From: an uncultured Clostridia bacterium
GTDB lineage: Bacteria; Bacillota; Clostridia; Oscillospirales; Ruminococcaceae
Assembly (NCBI GenBank): GCA_947631455.1
Contig: CANRLH010000006.1
Coordinates: 1-64,000, forward strand
DNA: 64,000 bases
Direction: 5' to 3'
The translations under genes and the position numbers were made by a program. Of the stretch, positions 34,285 to 43,907 are shown piece by piece. Numbering within the stretch: position 1 is the first letter of the stretch; each line of letters opens with the position of its first letter. The notes below the pieces were generated by a model, which was not told the origin of the DNA, ran no database searches, and saw only the letters and a program-made list of their open reading frames with translations.

Positions 34285-37200
34285 ATGATGAATAGGTACA
34301 GAATCAATATTTCTGGGAAAAATATATATCGAGAAGTTGAACTGCCAATAGATGCGCAGCAGATTAAGGTCGGCACGGGTTCAGATTGCCATATTCGTAT
34401 TCATAAAGATTTATTTTTTGAACCCGTGACATTGAACTTCGTGAAAAAAGACGACTCCTGGACTGTTACCTGTTCAGATAATTTATACATTGACACCGGA
34501 GATGTGCGCAAGCTTTTGACACTATCCTTAGTAAATGGAACTACTTTTTCAGTAAAATATCAAGAATCGGAAAATCAGGTCTTCACCGTAGAATACCTGT
34601 TGGATTTTGAGCATGAAAAACGCCGATATGAAAGAGCAATTGATATTACATCTATTAAATCCCTTCGGATTGGAACGGAGCCATCCGACCAGATTATATT
34701 GAAAAGCAAGTTTGTTTGTTCAGACAGTGTTATTCTGACTCAAGCAAACAATGATTTATCTCTTATCGTTGAAAAAACAACTTATGGAGTCTATCGCAAC
34801 GGAACAAAGGTGGGTCAAAAATGTTTGATTCAAAATGGTGACTTCTTCTCCATCTCTGACTTTGCTTTCTTCTATAAGGAGCATATTCTGTGGACGGAAA
34901 TTCGGGATGATATTTCAATTAGCAGTCTGCCTTATAAAGATATGCCTATGCCGTCTCATTATCCGGCATTTACACGCAATACACGGCTAAAACTGGAACT
35001 CAATAAGGATGAGATTGAAATTCTCGATCCGCCAAGCAAGCCGGTTAAACCGAAAAACAATATTTTAACGGCGCTTCTACCCTCAATCAGTATGCTTCTC
35101 ATATCTGGGCTTATGGCATTTATGGGTGGGACAAGCATGATTATATTTAGTGCTCTTTCCGGAGTAACGGCCATTTTAACAACAATTCTCGGCATCACAC
35201 AAGGGAAAAAAGATTTTAAAATCGAAAGCAAACAAAGGATTGAAAAATATCAGAAATATGTAGAGTCAAAACGGACAGAAATCACCGAATATAGAAATCA
35301 GGAGCGGTCGGATCTGGAATCAATCTATCCGAACCAAGACACTGAAAAAAAGATGATTTTCGGCTTTTCTTCCGACTTGTTTGATCGTTTGCCGTGTGAT
35401 GAGGACTTTTTGACGGTACGACTTGGTCTTGGAGATACAGAGGCAGAACGGAAAATCAATTACAAAAAGCAAGAACGATTGGAGGTTGAGGACGATCTCC
35501 AACTGATACCTAGTCAAATTTATGAAGAAGAAAAAATACTACGGAACGCCCCTGTTGTTTGCGCTCTGAAAGAAGCAAATGCGGTAGGAATTGTCGGCTC
35601 TGAAGATTTGCGCTTTGCCATGATGAAAAATATGGTTCTTGATCTTTGCGCAAGGCAATATCAGACGGATGTAAAACTGTTTTTTATAGCTGAGGCAGAA
35701 CATAAGAATCGTATTTCTTGGTTGCGCTTTTTACCTCACGCTTACGAAGAAACATCAGGATCAAGATACATTGTTTGTGACGATGACAGTAAAGCACGAA
35801 TTTTTGATTACCTCTACAAAGAACTGTCTCAGCGCACCGAGGAAACAAACACGCCGCACTTCGTGGTTTTCTTTTATGATGACTGTGGGATTCAAAGCCA
35901 TCCGTTATCAAAATTTATTGATAGCGGTCATAAACTCGGTATTACATTTGTCTTCATGGCTTCGGTTAAAGCGGATATTCCTCTTGGGTGTAGCCAATTG
36001 ATTAAACTGACCTCCGAAACAAAAGGTACTTTAATTCAAGCCACAAACATAGAGAAATCTATTGATTTCACATATCAACCCATTGGAGATAATGATGCTA
36101 AAAAAATCGTTCAATTCCTTGCACCGGTTTTTACAGAGGAAATTTCTTTGGAAGGTACACTGACCAAAAATATCTCTCTGTTTGAAATGCTTAATATTTT
36201 GGATGTGGAAGATCTTGATTTGAACGCTCGTTGGAGCAATACGGATGTCACAAAATCAATGGCTGCGCCTATCGGCGTATCCAAAACAGGAATGATTGCA
36301 CTTGATTTGCACGATAAAGCGCATGGCCCGCATGGACTTGTAGCCGGCACGACCGGTTCTGGTAAGTCGGAAGCGCTGCAAACCTATATCTTATCTATCG
36401 CTACCCTATTTCATCCGTATGAGGTATCTTTTGTCATCATCGACTTTAAAGGCGGCGGTATGGTAAACCAATTCAGAGACTTGCCCCATCTACTGGGCGC
36501 TATCACGAATATTGACGGAAAAGAAATTGACCGTTCTCTGCGTTCCATTAAAGCAGAACTGCAAAAAAGGCAGCGCCTATTTGCCGAAGCAGATGTCAAT
36601 CATATTGACAAATACATACGAAAATACAAAGAAGGGTCAGTCAAAACCCCTATTCCTCATTTAGTGCTGATTGTTGATGAATTTGCCGAATTAAAAGCAG
36701 AGCAGCCCGATTTTATGAAGGAATTGATTTCCGCTGCAAGAATCGGGCGAAGTCTTGGCGTTCACTTAATCCTTGCTACGCAAAAACCGTCTGGACAGGT
36801 GGATGACCAGATATGGAGCAACTCTCGGTTCAAGCTCTGTTTGAAGGTTCAGAGCCAAGAAGACAGTAATGAGGTATTAAAATCTCCCCTTGCTGCGGAG
36901 ATTAAGGAACCCGGACGAGCTTATCTGCAAGTGGGAAACAACGAAATATTCGAGTTGTTTCAATCGGCGTACAGTGGCGCTCCATCAAAAATACTTGATA
37001 GCACAGTAAAAGAATTTGCGCTTTATAGTGTCAACGAATTCGGGCGGAGAACACCCGTGTATTCGAGAAAGAAGCGCAAAGCCTCCGGTAATGTTGAAAC
37101 ACAGTTGGATGCAGTTGTGCAGTATGTGGACGCCTATTGTAAAGAACGAAACATTGTAAGGCTCGAAAACATTTGTCTTCCGTCTCTTGGCGATAAAATT

Positions 37201-38784
37201 ATGTATTCTGATTCTATGCCCGAGGATTCGTCCCTCACTGCGATTGGGATTTATGATGATCCGGACAACCAGTATCAGGGTGCTGCAGTAATTGATATTG
37301 CCAAAAAGAATACATTTGTTATCGGTTCCTCTCAATATGGAAAAACGAATTTACTGCAAAGTCTAATTCGTAGTATTGTTACCTCAAAAACATCTGCGCA
37401 GGCAAATATCTATATCATTGATTTCGGTTCAATGGTTTTGAAAAACTTTGAACCGTTGCAACACGTTGGAGGTGTTGTCTGCTCCTCGGAAGACGAAAAG
37501 CTCAAAAACCTCTTTAAGCTACTGTTTGATGAGATTAGCATACGAAAAGAGAAATTGGTGTCGGTCGGTGTAAGCTCATTTTCGTCTTATTTGGATGCGG
37601 GCTATGAAGATTTGCCTCAAATCTATCTGTTTATAGATAATCTTACCGCATTGATTGAATTGTATTTACAGGATGATGACAGTTTATTAACGCTTATCCG
37701 AGAGGGTATATCTGTAGGCATTTCAACTATTGTTGCCAATGCACAGACATCCGGTATCGGATACCGTTACCTTGCCAATTTCTCAAACAAAATCGCTCTG
37801 TTTTGTAACGATACAAATGAATTTAACAACTTCTTTGATCACATCACTCTGATGCCGGATGAAAAGCCGGGACGATGTGTGCTTGAAATTGACAAACGTA
37901 TGATGGAATGTCAGACTTATCTTGCTTTTGCCGGGGAAAAGGAAATTGAACGGGTCGCTGAAATGCAGCAGTTGATTGAGAAAGTCAATCGGAAGAACAA
38001 AGACAACGCAAAGGCAAAAACAATTCCATCTATTCCGACGGTTCTTGATGAAAAAGCACTGTATGGCGATTACAATGCAAAGTCGAAATCATATACACTT
38101 GCTGTTGGCCTTACCTATAACGAGGTGGAACCCTTCTACATCGACGTTGCAAGTCTTGGACTGATGGGCTTATGCGGCAAAGAGAATACAGGACATAAGA
38201 ATTTTATCAAAAATATTCTTATGTCTCTGGAATCCGTAAAAGACGAGTACCCATCTCGTGTTGTCATATTTGACGACGTTTCCCGCAAATATGCCGAGTT
38301 TAAGAACTTGAGCGTTGTATCAAATTACATACTCGGCACCGATGGGATTGGTTCTGTCGTAAACGAGTGGCATACCATTCTTGCAAACCGGTATAACAGT
38401 TTAATGGAAGACGGTACAATGGGAGATTCCAGCGAATTGCTCTTACTTGTGATACAGAACAATGATGTTGCCAAAGTGATTGGCGACGATATGGAGCTGA
38501 CGGAGCAATTTACGGATATTGTGAACCGTTTTAAAGGGATGAATGTTGCCATTATATTCGCAAACTATGCTAATGCATCAGTATCCTATGATGCACCGGA
38601 GCCGATCCGTATGATAAAACAGGATCAACACCTGATTTGCTTTGAAGACCTGGACAACTTGAAGCCGTTTGAGGTGTCATACGATGATATAAAGGCAAAT
38701 CGCAAGAAACTGGGTACCGGAGATGCCTATTACATTCAGGATAGCAGTGTGATCAAGCTAAAGCTGGTCAAAGCTACGGAGTAA
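34285..38784 (+). CDS. essC: EssC-type T7SS motor ATPase
   Basis: A 1499-residue membrane ATPase, the hallmark of type VII secretion. Two FHA-like modules fill residues 1-190. Two membrane segments follow (about 262-305: LPSISMLLISGLMAFMGG, MIIFSALSGVTAILTTI). Then come three FtsK/SpoIIIE domains: the first with GTTGSGKSEALQTY near 689 and Walker B HLVLIVDEFAEL near 797, the second with GSSQYGKTNLLQS near 1014, the third with a degenerate loop GKENTGHKNF near 1298. Full length for EssC. The ATG at 34285 follows AGAGGAA. A hairpin and the WXG100 gene come next. Confidence 0.93.
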   Translation: MMNRYRINISGKNIYREVELPIDAQQIKVGTGSDCHIRIHKDLFFEPVTLNFVKKDDSWTVTCSDNLYIDTGDVRKLLTLSLVNGTTFSVKYQESENQVFTVEYLLDFEHEKRRYERAIDITSIKSLRIGTEPSDQIILKSKFVCSDSVILTQANNDLSLIVEKTTYGVYRNGTKVGQKCLIQNGDFFSISDFAFFYKEHILWTEIRDDISISSLPYKDMPMPSHYPAFTRNTRLKLELNKDEIEILDPPSKPVKPKNNILTALLPSISMLLISGLMAFMGGTSMIIFSALSGVTAILTTILGITQGKKDFKIESKQRIEKYQKYVESKRTEITEYRNQERSDLESIYPNQDTEKKMIFGFSSDLFDRLPCDEDFLTVRLGLGDTEAERKINYKKQERLEVEDDLQLIPSQIYEEEKILRNAPVVCALKEANAVGIVGSEDLRFAMMKNMVLDLCARQYQTDVKLFFIAEAEHKNRISWLRFLPHAYEETSGSRYIVCDDDSKARIFDYLYKELSQRTEETNTPHFVVFFYDDCGIQSHPLSKFIDSGHKLGITFVFMASVKADIPLGCSQLIKLTSETKGTLIQATNIEKSIDFTYQPIGDNDAKKIVQFLAPVFTEEISLEGTLTKNISLFEMLNILDVEDLDLNARWSNTDVTKSMAAPIGVSKTGMIALDLHDKAHGPHGLVAGTTGSGKSEALQTYILSIATLFHPYEVSFVIIDFKGGGMVNQFRDLPHLLGAITNIDGKEIDRSLRSIKAELQKRQRLFAEADVNHIDKYIRKYKEGSVKTPIPHLVLIVDEFAELKAEQPDFMKELISAARIGRSLGVHLILATQKPSGQVDDQIWSNSRFKLCLKVQSQEDSNEVLKSPLAAEIKEPGRAYLQVGNNEIFELFQSAYSGAPSKILDSTVKEFALYSVNEFGRRTPVYSRKKRKASGNVETQLDAVVQYVDAYCKERNIVRLENICLPSLGDKIMYSDSMPEDSSLTAIGIYDDPDNQYQGAAVIDIAKKNTFVIGSSQYGKTNLLQSLIRSIVTSKTSAQANIYIIDFGSMVLKNFEPLQHVGGVVCSSEDEKLKNLFKLLFDEISIRKEKLVSVGVSSFSSYLDAGYEDLPQIYLFIDNLTALIELYLQDDDSLLTLIREGISVGISTIVANAQTSGIGYRYLANFSNKIALFCNDTNEFNNFFDHITLMPDEKPGRCVLEIDKRMMECQTYLAFAGEKEIERVAEMQQLIEKVNRKNKDNAKAKTIPSIPTVLDEKALYGDYNAKSKSYTLAVGLTYNEVEPFYIDVASLGLMGLCGKENTGHKNFIKNILMSLESVKDEYPSRVVIFDDVSRKYAEFKNLSVVSNYILGTDGIGSVVNEWHTILANRYNSLMEDGTMGDSSELLLLVIQNNDVAKVIGDDMELTEQFTDIVNRFKGMNVAIIFANYANASVSYDAPEPIRMIKQDQHLICFEDLDNLKPFEVSYDDIKANRKKLGTGDAYYIQDSSVIKLKLVKATE

Positions 38785-38851
38785 TTTCTTGGTAGTAAAT
38801 CGGCCAACGCTGATTTTACTATAAAATACATTAAGGAAAGGAGGAATTAGA

Positions 38852-39145
38852 ATGGCTGGACAAATCAGAATGACCCCTGAAACCATGAGACAGAGAGCAA
38901 GTCAGACCGACAAAAATGCGCAGTCTATGCAGGAACTCATTAATGCAATGGACAAGCTGCTCACAACTCTTAAGGGTGAATGGGAAGGCGATGCGATGAG
39001 AGGCTATGAAGACAGGTACAATAAAATCAAGCCCTCCTTCAAAAACGCCAAGGAGCTTCTCGACGAGATTGCCAACAACCTCAGAGCAACGGCAAAAATT
39101 GTCGAAGAAACCGACAAAAACATCGCAAACCAGTTCAGAAAGTAA
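38852..39145 (+). CDS. esxA: WXG100 family secreted protein
   Basis: A 97-residue helical hairpin protein with the central turn GEWEGDAMRGYEDRY; Trp44 and Gly46 form the WXG motif. It has no signal peptide, as usual for T7SS substrates that leave as dimers. Length is typical. GGAAAGGAGG stands before the ATG. A strong hairpin follows, which fits high expression of this gene relative to the genes after it. The 66 bases upstream hold an imperfect hairpin (TAGTAAATC ... GATTTTACTA). Confidence 0.92.
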   Translation: MAGQIRMTPETMRQRASQTDKNAQSMQELINAMDKLLTTLKGEWEGDAMRGYEDRYNKIKPSFKNAKELLDEIANNLRATAKIVEETDKNIANQFRK

Positions 39146-39160
39146 TTTCTGGCACATGGA

Positions 39161-39206
39161 GACAGTCGGCAGAATGCCGAATAATGCTCAGCATTCTGCC
39201 ACTGTC
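39161..39206 (+). terminator. Strong hairpin/terminator after the WXG100 gene
   Basis: Arms GACAGT plus GGCAGAATGC (39161-39166, 39168-39177) pair with GCATTCTGCC plus ACTGTC (39191-39206), leaving one bulged base. A TTTTTT run comes 15 bases later. Likely a partial terminator or 3' stabiliser for the WXG100 transcript. Confidence 0.7.
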
Positions 39207-39286
39207 AAAATGTGTAAAATATTTTTTATCTGATTATGCCGTACTATGGCTTAATATATAAACGCTTTAATATAGGAGGTATTTCC

Positions 39287-39874
39287 ATGACGAGGGCGGA
39301 AGTGCAAAATAATATACAATACAATGAGCGATTAGTTGCGCAGTATCAAAATCAAGTGAACGACCTTCAACGGAAAATCAGCAGTTTGGAGTCTCAAATA
39401 AGGTCATTGAGTTCGCAAAAAATAGACTATACAGCTCAAGCGAGCAAGCTAAAAAAACAGATTGATGAACTGAATCAGCTGAAGAAAAAATTTCAATCTC
39501 TACAGACGAATTTTTCAAATCGTCAATCAAAACGGATTAGTAAGCTTAATGCTAATTTTTCGCATAGCTTAAATGTTAAATTCATCAAGTCCTATGTTTC
39601 TGGAATGAAAACGCTTTTGTCCGGAAGTGAATATAAAAAAGCCAATAATGGTTTGACTACGGCAATCAACAAAATATCCAAGCAGATTAGTTCCATTCAA
39701 AAGCAGGTTGATGAGGCTCAGAAAAAGGCTTCAAATGCGCAGAAAGAAATTGATACAAAGCAACGGAACATAAATTCGTATCGAAGCCAGAAGAATACAG
39801 CAAACAGCAATCTTTCATACCGGAGACAGAGAATTACTTATTGGAAGAATCAGTTGCGATATGCAACTAACTGA
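39287..39874 (+). CDS. Coiled-coil T7SS partner protein
   Basis: A 195-residue, almost wholly helical protein. Two coiled-coil stretches (about 15-75 and 130-185) flank a basic middle (NRQSKRISKLNANFSHSLN). It has no cysteine, signal peptide or membrane segment. It resembles the small coiled-coil proteins placed before LXG-type substrates (DUF5082/YwqH-like), although the match is only by architecture. ATAGGAGG supports the ATG at 39287. Confidence 0.62.
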   Translation: MTRAEVQNNIQYNERLVAQYQNQVNDLQRKISSLESQIRSLSSQKIDYTAQASKLKKQIDELNQLKKKFQSLQTNFSNRQSKRISKLNANFSHSLNVKFIKSYVSGMKTLLSGSEYKKANNGLTTAINKISKQISSIQKQVDEAQKKASNAQKEIDTKQRNINSYRSQKNTANSNLSYRRQRITYWKNQLRYATN

Positions 39875-39886
39875 GGAGGTATATTT

Positions 39887-40174
39887 ATGGCAAGCAATGA
39901 ATTGATTATTGACGACGAGTATTGCAGAGCAATGGGGAGCTTTTTTGTATCTCAAGGACAGCAAATCGATCAAATTATTTCTGAGTATGTTTCTATTTTA
40001 CAAGACCTAAGAAACAGAGCAATTATTAGTGGAGATGTTGCCAAAGCACTGACTGCCTATATTAGCTATGCAAATAAGCTCAACAAGCAAATCGGCAATA
40101 TCTCGACAACGGCAAAAAAACAGGTAGATGCTTTTCTATCAAAAGTTGATGCTGCGGATCAGTATCTCTTTTAA
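39887..40174 (+). CDS. ESAT-6-like helical partner, no WXG motif
   Basis: A 95-residue, all-helical protein (DEYCRAMGSFFVSQGQQIDQ ... VDAADQYLF). Length and lack of signal peptide are those of WXG100-like proteins, but the central turn has no WXG. It probably pairs with its downstream neighbour or with the N-terminus of the large substrates as a targeting factor, as small helical partners do for LXG toxins. GGAGG precedes the start. Confidence 0.65.
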   Translation: MASNELIIDDEYCRAMGSFFVSQGQQIDQIISEYVSILQDLRNRAIISGDVAKALTAYISYANKLNKQIGNISTTAKKQVDAFLSKVDAADQYLF

Positions 40175-40188
40175 CGGAGGGAATTACA

Positions 40189-40500
40189 ATGGCAGAAATT
40201 AAAATAAATATTGCAGAATTAAATAACTCTATCAGTAAAATGCAATCATTAAAATCAAAATGTTCCTCAAATCAAAAAACGGCCCCTAAAACAGTTGGTG
40301 GCGGAAAAACAGTTAATGAATTGGAATCAATAGCCGCACTGTATCGAACAATTGATTCTAACTTGGAAACTATGATTTTAAATACCATTTCTTTTCTAAC
40401 TAACCTTAGAGACAGCTTTGTTGCAAGCGATCAAAAAGCAGCTAATGGTGTAAATGGCGGAGGAAGTTCAGGCGGCGCAGGAACATCAAGGAAGTTTTAG
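40189..40500 (+). CDS. ESAT-6-like helical partner with Gly-rich tail
   Basis: A 103-residue protein: a helix, a glycine-containing turn (TVGGGKTVNELESIAALY), a second helix (NTISFLTNLRDSF), then a disordered tail (NGGGSSGGAGTSRKF). It resembles the SACOL2603-type (TIGR04197) small T7SS proteins. It is paired with the gene 14 bases upstream and followed by the first large substrate. Confidence 0.65.
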   Translation: MAEIKINIAELNNSISKMQSLKSKCSSNQKTAPKTVGGGKTVNELESIAALYRTIDSNLETMILNTISFLTNLRDSFVASDQKAANGVNGGGSSGGAGTSRKF

Positions 40501-40517
40501 AAAAGGGGTGTTCGTAT

Positions 40518-42227
40518 ATGTATAGAGATTTTTCCGCAAAATCCAAACAAAATATGCTCAATCTTGTTTCACAAGTTGAAAACGAAAAATGGAGCGATTT
40601 CACAGATTGGGTTGGAGATAGATGGCTCGATTTTCAAGATTGGATAGGAAAACTGAATATTAAAAATTATATTAACAATGTAAACAAATATCATAAACTG
40701 GTATTTGATAAAAATAATACTTCCAAAAAAACCATAAACGATATTTTTTCTACGGTTAACTCAATTGATGCAAAATACCAAAGCAACTTTTCGTGCATAA
40801 GAGAATCTTTAGAAATGTTAAGAAGAATTATTGAAGAAATGTCGATAATTGTCAACCCCCAAAACGGTCAATTCACAACCGATTATATGAAGGGTTCATT
40901 ATCAGGATTACTAGATGAGTACTTCAATTTTTTGGATTCACATGAGTACCTATATTATGAACTGAACCAGAAATCAACCAAACAGCCTCAAGAAAAAATA
41001 GAACTGCCATCAGAAAAAATAATATCCGATGTTGATTATACAAGGGATTTTCTCGATGGAAGAAGTCAGGGCTTTGATATCTTTTCAATTGCGTGGGGAT
41101 CGAATTGGCTTAAAAATTTTTTATCACTATTTGGAATTGGAGAAAACTCGAATGAAGCGGCTGTTAGAAAGAGTATAGAATCTTTGATTCGAGAAACCAT
41201 TGAGAATAAGCACAAAGGATCTGATTTTTACGATGATTACACAACAAAACTGACGCCGGATGAATTCAATAAATTCAAAGCACTTCTTAATTTTATTGCA
41301 AGTACTGGAGAGAAGCTTTCCGAAATGGAAATTGCAGAGTACCTTGGAATCAGCGAAAAGGAAGTAGCTGATTCGCCTTTGCTCAAATATCTTTCTAAAG
41401 AATATACATTCCCCCTTGAATTTTATTCAAAAATGGGAGACATTTTGGACTCAACACTCAATGCGTGGGGGGATGCAGTAGAGACCATTGATGTTTTATC
41501 GCAATGGATCGGAAGATTGGTGAATGATTACTCTGAAGACTTAAAATTGTTAGAGAATATACGAACTGCAATGATTGATAGTGGGTATGATCAGAAGGTC
41601 GTGATGGAAACCATCGATAGGATTATGGATAGATATAACAATCAATTACTGTCGGTATTGGAAGATGGAAAAAATATGCTTATTGAAAAAGGAGTTGAAG
41701 AAATTAGCAAAGACGCATTACCTCTCCTTTCATTATTTTTATCCGTAAAAGATTTTGGGGTTGAGATTTCCGGGCTAAGTGGCAAAGTTGAAAACTTGGA
41801 AATGATATACACTACACAGCAGTACTCATATGCCCTTATTGATAAGTATGAGTTCTATGCAGAGAAAATCCGATCTGGAAGCTACACACAAGAGGATATT
41901 AATCAATGCAAAACATATTTCAATCTGGCACGAAATGCCAAAATCCAAGAATATGAGGCGATAATCAATTTATATGAAAGTGCGCTTCAAGCCGCTGATT
42001 CTAACAATATAATGAATATGGACACCGGTGAAATTAGATATACAGGCGGTCTAATGAGTAATGGTATCTATTCATTTGTAAGTGAAGAAGATAAACAAGC
42101 TGTGCGTAGTATGATAGAAAAACTAAATAATGAAATATGTCGATTGAAGAAAATGTCATTTACACCCAATGACTCGGAGAGCTATTCAAACATCCAGTCT
42201 TTTGGGGGAGTAATGGGAGCAAGATAA
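40518..42227 (+). CDS. Large candidate T7SS substrate A
   Basis: A 569-residue protein without signal peptide. Residues 1-125 (MYRDFSAKSKQNML, FTDWVGDRWLDFQDWIGKL, YHKLVF, SCIRESLEMLRRI) are clearly related to the start of its neighbour at 42257, while the rest differs. The remainder is helical and charged, with no catalytic motif I can name. Position after two ESAT-6-like partners and the shared N-terminus suggest a secreted effector with an N-terminal delivery domain, in the manner of LXG proteins. GGGG in AAAAGGGGTG is the ribosome site. Confidence 0.6.
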   Translation: MYRDFSAKSKQNMLNLVSQVENEKWSDFTDWVGDRWLDFQDWIGKLNIKNYINNVNKYHKLVFDKNNTSKKTINDIFSTVNSIDAKYQSNFSCIRESLEMLRRIIEEMSIIVNPQNGQFTTDYMKGSLSGLLDEYFNFLDSHEYLYYELNQKSTKQPQEKIELPSEKIISDVDYTRDFLDGRSQGFDIFSIAWGSNWLKNFLSLFGIGENSNEAAVRKSIESLIRETIENKHKGSDFYDDYTTKLTPDEFNKFKALLNFIASTGEKLSEMEIAEYLGISEKEVADSPLLKYLSKEYTFPLEFYSKMGDILDSTLNAWGDAVETIDVLSQWIGRLVNDYSEDLKLLENIRTAMIDSGYDQKVVMETIDRIMDRYNNQLLSVLEDGKNMLIEKGVEEISKDALPLLSLFLSVKDFGVEISGLSGKVENLEMIYTTQQYSYALIDKYEFYAEKIRSGSYTQEDINQCKTYFNLARNAKIQEYEAIINLYESALQAADSNNIMNMDTGEIRYTGGLMSNGIYSFVSEEDKQAVRSMIEKLNNEICRLKKMSFTPNDSESYSNIQSFGGVMGAR

Positions 42228-42256
42228 AATGGTCAAGGTGAATGGAGGTGTGATGA

Positions 42257-43861
42257 ATGTATAGAGATTTTTCCGCAAAATATAAACAGGAAATTCTTCG
42301 CTTGATCTCTGAAGTTGAAGCGGACAAAAGTTCTAAGTTTACTGATTATGTCAGGGACCATTGGTCGGATTTTGATAAATGGATCAGTAAACTTGGAATC
42401 AAATCGTCGCTAAACGATGTAAATTCATATCATAAAAAAGTTATTTCTAAAAACAATGATGCGAAGACAAAAACAGATAAGATATTTTCTTCTGTATCCT
42501 CTATTGATAGGTCTTATTGCACCAAATTTGCAACAATTAGGAATTCTTTAAAACAATCGACGGACTTCATAAAACTAATGTCGAGTACCATCAGTCCAAA
42601 TAAAGGACGGTATAATTCACAGTATGAAGGGCGGAACATTGGAGATGCAATAGATGCAAGAACAAAGAGTATAAACAATGGATCAAATTGCTGGTTCACT
42701 ATTGAACACGTTAGAGGTATTTTGGAACCCGCCTTGAAATTGTTGACACCAATTGTGATTGAAGATGATTTCGATATAGATTACTCGATCATCTATACAT
42801 TGCCTATATACAATGATGCGGTTAATAGTAATGAACATAAGTATAGTATTCAAGGAGAAAGGTTTTGGCCTGCACTTTTGAAGTTGTTTTCCAAAATGAC
42901 AAAGGATAACGACAACAAAGCTGGATTTAAGCTCTCTGCTTCTTCTCTATCATATTTAACTGGCCTTTGCACGTTTTTGAATGCCGATTATGGCAGCCCG
43001 GAAGAAATGGCGACCGGGGGATTAAAACTTACTAAATCCACTATGTCAGCTTGGGGAGGTCTTTATAAGTATTATGATTCAACGCTAAAACCTTTAGAAG
43101 CATCAAGACTAAGCAAGAGATTTGGGAAAATCAATAACTGTGTTTCGATTGTCGGAAGTTTATGTGGATTTTCTGCTGACAGTATTAGTATGTTCAGGAC
43201 TTTGTTTGACGAAAACGCTGATGCATACCAAAAGGCCGATCAGGTATTAAACGAAGTTAGTTCAGGATTTGATCTTGGCAACTCCGTTATAAATGTAAAA
43301 TTGGGTCAGAAGCATTTGGTACGCTCCGTTACTGCAAAATACGAATGGAGAACTTCATATGCAAACGAATCAATTTTGAAAAAGGCAGGAACTGTTGTCT
43401 CTCTTGCAGATGTTAGCGTAGATACTGTCCGTGGATTTACATCCAGATATGGTCAAGTTACTGCTGATGGAAATTTCAGTTCCAGAGACATTGGAGAGGT
43501 CGGAATTTATGGTTCGGTACGAGGCTTAACATCTATCGTCAGCAAAGCAACCTTTGGACTTAGTGATGCTGTAGGACTGTCCGATAAAGCCGATGATATT
43601 TCAGCCGGAATTGTTAATTTTGCAGACACTACAGGTGCGGATTACGTTCGGAAACACGAATTTTCTTCGGCTTATGTTAGAGGTGCGCAAGGCATGATGG
43701 ATTACGCAAATGACGAAAGCAATAATATAGTTGGCCGAGTGGCTGTATCGGCATTTGCAGGAGCCGGCATGATTACTGCTGTCGCCATTGACGGAATTGG
43801 TGATGCTTGTAGCGCTATAGGCAAAGGTATTTCGGAAGGCTGGAAACATATATTTGGTTAA
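42257..43861 (+). CDS. Large candidate T7SS substrate B
   Basis: A 534-residue protein with no signal peptide. The first 125 residues match those of substrate A; the first 25 bases of the two genes are identical. The middle is unrelated. The C-terminal 130 residues are rich in Gly, Ala and Ser, with mildly hydrophobic stretches (AVSAFAGAGMITAVAIDGIGDACSAIG) that could insert in membranes. No nuclease, ADP-ribosylase or lipase motif is seen. A DUF4176 gene follows, as at many LXG toxin loci. Confidence 0.6.
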   Translation: MYRDFSAKYKQEILRLISEVEADKSSKFTDYVRDHWSDFDKWISKLGIKSSLNDVNSYHKKVISKNNDAKTKTDKIFSSVSSIDRSYCTKFATIRNSLKQSTDFIKLMSSTISPNKGRYNSQYEGRNIGDAIDARTKSINNGSNCWFTIEHVRGILEPALKLLTPIVIEDDFDIDYSIIYTLPIYNDAVNSNEHKYSIQGERFWPALLKLFSKMTKDNDNKAGFKLSASSLSYLTGLCTFLNADYGSPEEMATGGLKLTKSTMSAWGGLYKYYDSTLKPLEASRLSKRFGKINNCVSIVGSLCGFSADSISMFRTLFDENADAYQKADQVLNEVSSGFDLGNSVINVKLGQKHLVRSVTAKYEWRTSYANESILKKAGTVVSLADVSVDTVRGFTSRYGQVTADGNFSSRDIGEVGIYGSVRGLTSIVSKATFGLSDAVGLSDKADDISAGIVNFADTTGADYVRKHEFSSAYVRGAQGMMDYANDESNNIVGRVAVSAFAGAGMITAVAIDGIGDACSAIGKGISEGWKHIFG

Positions 43862-43907
43862 TATCATCATGATATTATATAAATCAAAATTAAAGGAGAG
43901 AATTAAA

